DNA of 64,000 nucleotides. Source: Streptomyces bottropensis ATCC 25435 (GTDB taxonomy: Bacteria; Actinomycetota; Actinomycetes; Streptomycetales; Streptomycetaceae). The first letter of the stretch is position 1. Each line of letters begins with the position of its first letter. Positions 60,553-64,000 of this stretch are shown here, piece by piece. The stretch lies in contig NZ_KB911581.1 in assembly GCF_000383595.1 (NCBI RefSeq), forward strand, positions 6,841,519 through 6,905,518, written 5' to 3'. Position numbers and translations under genes: made by a program. The notes beneath the pieces are model-generated. The model ran no database searches. It worked only from the letters and a program-made list of their open reading frames with translations, and was not told the origin of the DNA.

Positions 60553-60570
60553 CGTAATACGCGTATGACG
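60553..60570. promoter_or_regulatory. 18-bp palindrome, probable antitoxin operator
   Basis: CGTAATACGCGTATGACG is palindromic except for one pair, with a perfect ATACGCGTAT core. It ends 9 nt before the antitoxin start, as operators of RHH antitoxins do. Confidence 0.6.
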
Positions 60571-60656
60571 ACAGTGCGAGTGTGGTCACGGAGGGCAGCC
60601 GGGACGCATCCCCCTTCCGGGCGCCCCCTTCCGTCCGCCCCCCCGTTATGTTCTTC

Positions 60657-60900
60657 GCGGTCCTGCAACGGGACCGCTGGCCTCCGGGCCCGGTATGACT
60701 GTGTCCCCTCTGTCGAAGGCATGACCTGGGGGGTGGTGTCGCCGGGTCCGTGGGGTGCCGTCGGAGACGCTGATGAGAGACCCGGCCACCGCCCGGTCCG
60801 GCGCAAGGCCGGGCACAGACGTGGGCGGCAGGTCTGCATAACGTGGATGCGCGAGCACGGTGCCACCGCCATGGCCGGCGCGGTCAACGGCCTGGAAAGG
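60657..60900 (+). ncRNA. Candidate IS110 bridge RNA region
   Basis: The ~250 nt before the transposase do not code but contain stem-loops: GCGGTCC/GGACCGC around 7 nt (60657-60677) and CCGGC/GCCGG around 5 nt (60798-60812). In IS110-family elements this left-end segment is transcribed into a bridge RNA whose loops pair with target and donor DNA. The loops and guide bases are not assigned here. Confidence 0.4.
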
Positions 60901-60905
60901 ATGCG

Positions 60906-62120
60906 ATGTTCGACATCGAAGGCGTGGGCGTCTTCCTCGGGATGGACGTCGGCAAGACCGCTCACCACGGCCACGGGCTCACTCCGGCCGGGAAGAAGGT
61001 CTTCGACAAGCCGATGCCCAACAGTGAACCCAGGCTGCGGGCCGTCTTCGACAAGCTCAAGGCCAAGTTCGGCACCGTCCTGGTGATCGTGGACCAGCCC
61101 GCCTCGATCGGGGCTCTGCCGCTGACCGTCGCCCGCGACGCCGGCTGCGAGGTCGCCTATCTGCCCGGACTCGCGATGCGACGGATCGCCGACCTCTATC
61201 CGGGTGAGGCGAAAACCGACGCGAAGGACGCGGCAGTGATCGCCGATGCGGCCCGGACGATGCCTCACACGCTGCGCTCGCTGGAGCTGACCGACGAGAT
61301 CACCGCCGAACTCACGGTGCTGACCGGCTTCGACCAGGACCTCGCGGCCGAGGCCACCCGCACCAGCAACCGGATACGCGGCCTGCTCACACAGTTCCAC
61401 CCCAGCCTCGAGCGCGTGCTCGGGCCCCGGCTCGACCACCCAGCTGTCACCTGGCTCCTCGAGCGCTACGGATCCCCGGCAGCTCTGCGGAAAGCCGGCC
61501 GCCGCAGACTCGCCGAACTCATCCGGCCCAAGGCCCCGCGCATGGCCGCGCGGCTGATCGACGACGTCTTCGACGCCCTCGACGAACAGAGTGTCGTGGT
61601 CCCGGGAACCGGCACCCTCGACATCGTGATCCCGTCCCTGGCCGCCTCGCTTGCCGCGGTCCACGACCAGCGCCGGGCACTGGAAGCCCAGATCAGCAGC
61701 CTGCTGGAGGCCCACCCTCTTCACTCGGTCCTGACCTCGATACCGGGCGTCGGAGTCAGGACCGCCGCCATCCTGCTGGTCACCGTCGGAGACGGGAGCG
61801 CCTTTCCCAGTGCCGCCCACCTCGCCTCTTACGCCGGCCTCGCCCCGACGACGAAGTCGTCGGGGACCTCAATCCACGGCGAACACGCGCCCAGAGGCGG
61901 CAACCGGCAGCTCAAACGCGCGATGTTCCTCTCCGCCTTCGCCTGCATGAACGCCGACCCAGCCTCCCGCACCTACTACGACCGGCAAAGAGCACGCGGA
62001 AAGACCCACACCCAAGCCCTCCTCCGACTCGCCCGCCAACGCATCAGCGTCCTGTTCGCCATGCTCCGCGACGGCACCTTCTACGAGTCCAGAACACCCG
62101 CCATCGCCCTCGCCGCATGA
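60906..62120 (+). CDS. IS110-family DEDD transposase
   Basis: 404 residues, intact. The N-terminal RuvC-like DEDD domain begins FLGMDVGKTAHHGHGL, with IVDQPASIGALPL and YPGEAKTDAKDAAVIAD. The C-terminal Transposase_20 domain has LTSIPGVGVRTAAILLVTVGDGSAFPSA and SGTSIHGEHAPRGGNRQLKRAMF (with the catalytic serine). ATG 60906 has a GGAAAGG site; the frame extends upstream into the non-coding left end. Catalyses RNA-guided recombination in this family. Confidence 0.95.
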   Translation: MFDIEGVGVFLGMDVGKTAHHGHGLTPAGKKVFDKPMPNSEPRLRAVFDKLKAKFGTVLVIVDQPASIGALPLTVARDAGCEVAYLPGLAMRRIADLYPGEAKTDAKDAAVIADAARTMPHTLRSLELTDEITAELTVLTGFDQDLAAEATRTSNRIRGLLTQFHPSLERVLGPRLDHPAVTWLLERYGSPAALRKAGRRRLAELIRPKAPRMAARLIDDVFDALDEQSVVVPGTGTLDIVIPSLAASLAAVHDQRRALEAQISSLLEAHPLHSVLTSIPGVGVRTAAILLVTVGDGSAFPSAAHLASYAGLAPTTKSSGTSIHGEHAPRGGNRQLKRAMFLSAFACMNADPASRTYYDRQRARGKTHTQALLRLARQRISVLFAMLRDGTFYESRTPAIALAA

Positions 62121-62249
62121 CCACCCCAAACACCCACACACCAGGCACCACGTCCTTGACGAAGGACATAGAGACACCCCCCCCCGCATACCGGCGTCCG
62201 CCACCCGCCCCGCACAGAGGACCTGGGGTCCGACGGCGATCCGTCACTA

Positions 62250-62646
62250 TGTCGGGGCGCCGAGGCTCTGATCACCCGCTTCGACCGGCATCACCGAGCA
62301 TCACCGATGCATCAGCTGCTTGCGGCAGCGGAGGCGGACATCACCCGGGCGCGCCTCGTCGTGCTCGCCGTACGCCCCCTACCCGGCGGTACGACCTCGG
62401 CCATCTCCAGTCGTTCCATGCCACGATCTTCGGTGACATCTATCCCTGGGCAGGCGAGTTGCGCACCGTCAACATCGCCAAGCGCACACCGTTCTGTCCG
62501 GCGAGAAGCCTGGTGCCCTACGCCGGAGAGGTCTTCGGCCGACTCGCCTCCTCCGGTCACCTACGAGATCTCCCCCGGCGGGAATTCGTCATCCAACTGG
62601 CCACGTTGTACGGCGACCTGAACGTCCTCCATCCACACTGTCGGTA
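62250..62646 (+). pseudogene. Fic/DOC-family gene, frameshifted and truncated
   Basis: Two frames together make a Fic domain. One encodes LLAAAEADITRARLVVLAVRPLPG (62310-62385); then a frameshift near 62386 leads to RYDLGHLQSFHATIFGDIYP, WAGELRTVNIAKRTPFCPAR and REFVIQLATLYGDLNVLHP. The catalytic HPFxxGNGR is cut just after HP, where the next gene's 3' end begins. The N-terminus is missing, probably lost at the IS110 insertion. Fic enzymes AMPylate proteins; this copy cannot. Confidence 0.82.
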
Positions 62647-62651
62647 CCGGC

Positions 62652-63656
62652 TCAGGCGGCCGAGTAGACCGGTTCGGCCTTGGGGCGGCCATGGCGTCCC
62701 CTGCAATCCCGGCAGAGCGCGCGCGGGTCATGCGAGCGGAACGCGCGTTCACAGCCGTCGCAGGTGACGAGCGGTACCACTGGAAGTGGAGCCGTCACCG
62801 TCGTCGTCACAGGAGGCCCCGCCGGTAACGGCGGTGGAAGAAGCGTGGTCAGGCGGTAATCGAGAAGGCTCGCCGGGTAGCGGATGGGGTCGGCCTCGGA
62901 CGGGAGGCCCGCGGTGAGCGTGCGGGTGATCTGATCCGGCGTCGCGGCACGGGCGAGCCAGGTCTCCACGGCGGGCACGAGCCGCTGAACATCTCGTTCG
63001 GACAGCAACAGCCGGGAGTCGGCGAGCCGCAGGCGTGCGAGCAGGTCGGCGGCCGGTCCGTCGGGCACCGTAACCGGTTCTGGGACAGCGCGCCTCATGC
63101 GTACGGAAGCCGGTGGCGAGTCAGGCCGTGAGCCCTCCGCCCGGCCCTGAACAGCCACCGGCTCCGAAGCAGGACGAGGCTCGGGCTCGTCCCCGGCGGC
63201 AGGGGACGGGACAGGGGCGGCGGCCTCCCAGCCGCTGCCCCGCACTGAGGCTCGTACGACCGCCGTCGGATGATCGAGGAAGTACGTACGCGTGGCGATA
63301 CGGCCGCCCCCGAGCGGCACCCGGCGGCGAACGAGATACCCGGCCGCCTCCAGCTCCCGCAACGCCCGGCCGATCGTCACCTCGCCCTCCTTGAAGCGCA
63401 GGGCCAACGCCTTGATGGTGACCGAGGCGCCATCGGGAAGGGACTGGATGTGGACGCCGATGCCGATCGCCGTGGCGGAGAGGCGGGGGTGCTGTGCGAG
63501 ATGGTTGCCGACGACCGTGTAGCGCTCGGTGTGGCGGTGCCGTACGTGGAGGACTCCGGCGCGGGGCGCGTCCGGCGGGAGTTCCGGAGGCGCGGGCGGC
63601 GAGTGCTCGGGCGACGGGTACGCGGGCAGGGCCGCGTTAGACTGCGGATCAGCCAT
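62652..63656 (-). CDS. Winged-helix DNA-binding protein with C-terminal zinc ribbon
   Basis: 334 residues. A winged helix (~50-135) contains VTIKALALRFKEGEVTIGRALRELEAAGYLVRRRVPLGGGRIATRTYFLD; a Pro/Glu/Ala-rich linker follows; a helical part has RLRLADSRLLLSERDVQRLVPAVETWL; and the end is a CDGCERAFRSHDPRALCRDCRGRHG zinc ribbon. Common in Streptomyces, mostly on mobile or accessory DNA, often many paralogues. The ATG at 63656 (MADPQSN) suits the family; the extension to 63758 does not. Probably a transcription or replication-type regulator. Confidence 0.82.
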   Translation of the reverse strand: MADPQSNAALPAYPSPEHSPPAPPELPPDAPRAGVLHVRHRHTERYTVVGNHLAQHPRLSATAIGIGVHIQSLPDGASVTIKALALRFKEGEVTIGRALRELEAAGYLVRRRVPLGGGRIATRTYFLDHPTAVVRASVRGSGWEAAAPVPSPAAGDEPEPRPASEPVAVQGRAEGSRPDSPPASVRMRRAVPEPVTVPDGPAADLLARLRLADSRLLLSERDVQRLVPAVETWLARAATPDQITRTLTAGLPSEADPIRYPASLLDYRLTTLLPPPLPAGPPVTTTVTAPLPVVPLVTCDGCERAFRSHDPRALCRDCRGRHGRPKAEPVYSAA

Positions 63657-63961
63657 CGGGAAGCTCACATCTTCCTGGTTGGTCAGGCCCTCGCCGGGAT
63701 TGCAGTCCCGCCGGGGGCCGTTCTCTGTTTGCGGTTGTGTGCGGCGACCGTACCCCACCCGCCCGACCGCCCGGCGCTTCCATCACTCGAACGAGTGGCG
63801 CCCCAACTCGCGGGCGAACAGGGCGGGTTTGGTGGGGTTGGTAGTTTCCCCAAGGGCTTTGAAGAACATCGCGCACCACCGGGTCGCGGGAGTCCGCGCC
63901 CCGGTGCCGACCTGCACAGTCGTCGTCCCGAGCAGGCGGACAGCAATGGGGGGGGCGGCAA
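63657..63961. other. Intergenic region at the right edge
   Basis: About 305 bp upstream of the winged-helix gene and of a divergent start at the window edge. It must hold both promoters. A G-run (63950-63957) lies just before the last start. No gene seen. Confidence 0.4.
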
Positions 63962-64000
63962 GTGAAGAACGTGAGGTTCTCAGTCGTCGCGGCGGTCGCG
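63962..64000 (+). CDS. Start of a secreted protein gene (truncated by window end)
   Basis: GTG followed by codons for KNVRFSVVAAVA, a basic then hydrophobic start like a signal peptide, preceded by a G-rich stretch that could bind the ribosome. Only 13 codons are in the window. Confidence 0.35.
   Translation, partial: MKNVRFSVVAAVA

Larger units (their letters stand above)
60590..62185 (+). mobile_element. IS110-family insertion sequence (ends approximate)
   Basis: A complete IS110-family element: a long structured non-coding left part, a DEDD transposase gene and a short right end with a perfect hairpin (GTCCTT-GACG-AAGGAC, 62152-62167) followed by ACATAGAGACAC and a C-run. IS110 elements have no long terminal inverted repeats, so the exact ends cannot be set here. 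It lies between the toxin-antitoxin pair and a broken Fic gene. Confidence 0.8.

Noticed and set aside
62117..62767. Intact 216-codon gene containing the Fic segment
   Set aside because: Fic homology starts in another frame, and the catalytic HPFxxGNGR is absent; this is a broken gene.

Overview
The window comes from a high-GC actinomycete, almost certainly a Streptomyces. Third codon positions are strongly G/C, GTG and occasional TTG/CTG starts sit behind GGAGG-type ribosome sites, and the families present (BldD-era XRE/DUF397 pairs, DUF6243, class III lanthipeptide genes, secreted GH43 enzymes) are typical of that genus. I see no rRNA, no intact tRNA and no CRISPR array.

Region 1 (1-16.4 kb) is mostly ordinary chromosome. 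It holds the end of an EfeB peroxidase, the EfeU iron permease and a lipoprotein; a small Prim-Pol protein; a TetR regulator facing a DUF6243 gene; a GNAT enzyme; an Rsm22/METTL17-like protein with cysteine motifs; a serine hydrolase coupled to an MFS exporter with a Pro-Gln repeat; a Gfo/Idh/MocA oxidoreductase; a Tat-exported PhoD; an SDR; an aldo-keto reductase; a SnoaL-like protein; DoxX; a MazG-like protein and a membrane coiled-coil protein.

Region 2 (16.5-29 kb) is secretion and morphogenesis. Two secreted GH43 arabinan-type hydrolases (with AbfB and ricin-type carbohydrate modules) lie divergent from a complete class III lanthipeptide locus. That locus contains a RamC-like LanKC synthetase, a 42-residue SapB-like precursor with two Ser-x2-Ser-x(2-3)-Cys labionin/lanthionine motifs, a terminator hairpin, two ABC exporter half-transporters and a convergent RamR-like response regulator. 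Three direct repeats upstream of the synthetase are candidate regulator sites. A secreted beta-propeller protein follows.

Region 3 (29-56 kb) is a defence island. It is flanked on the left by a helicase gene fragment and a SWIM zinc-finger gene, and on the right by a sequence resembling the 3' end of a class II tRNA. Leftward from a shared divergent promoter run a Cas4/RecB-like Fe-S nuclease, a PD-(D/E)xK restriction-like nuclease, a DinG-type helicase and a pPIWI-RE protein. Rightward run four further genes: a coiled-coil protein, a Cas4-like protein with apparently degenerate catalytic residues, an unrecognised protein and a SF1 helicase, the last three joined by 4-nt stop/start overlaps. 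Directly after come a Type III-like Res and Mod pair, a UvrD helicase-nuclease fusion and a BRCT protein. Together they look like an extended nucleic-acid-guided or DNA-degrading immunity locus next to a restriction-modification system.

Region 4 (56-64 kb) is accessory DNA with many scars. It has a GHKL anti-sigma-like kinase, an XRE/DUF5753 regulator and its DUF397 partner whose tail runs into an IS3 transposase relic, two conserved hypotheticals, a VapBC-like toxin-antitoxin pair with a palindromic operator, an IS110-family element with a structured upstream region (candidate bridge RNA), a frameshifted and truncated Fic gene, and a winged-helix/zinc-ribbon protein. Starts chosen on ribosome-site evidence are explained in each entry.
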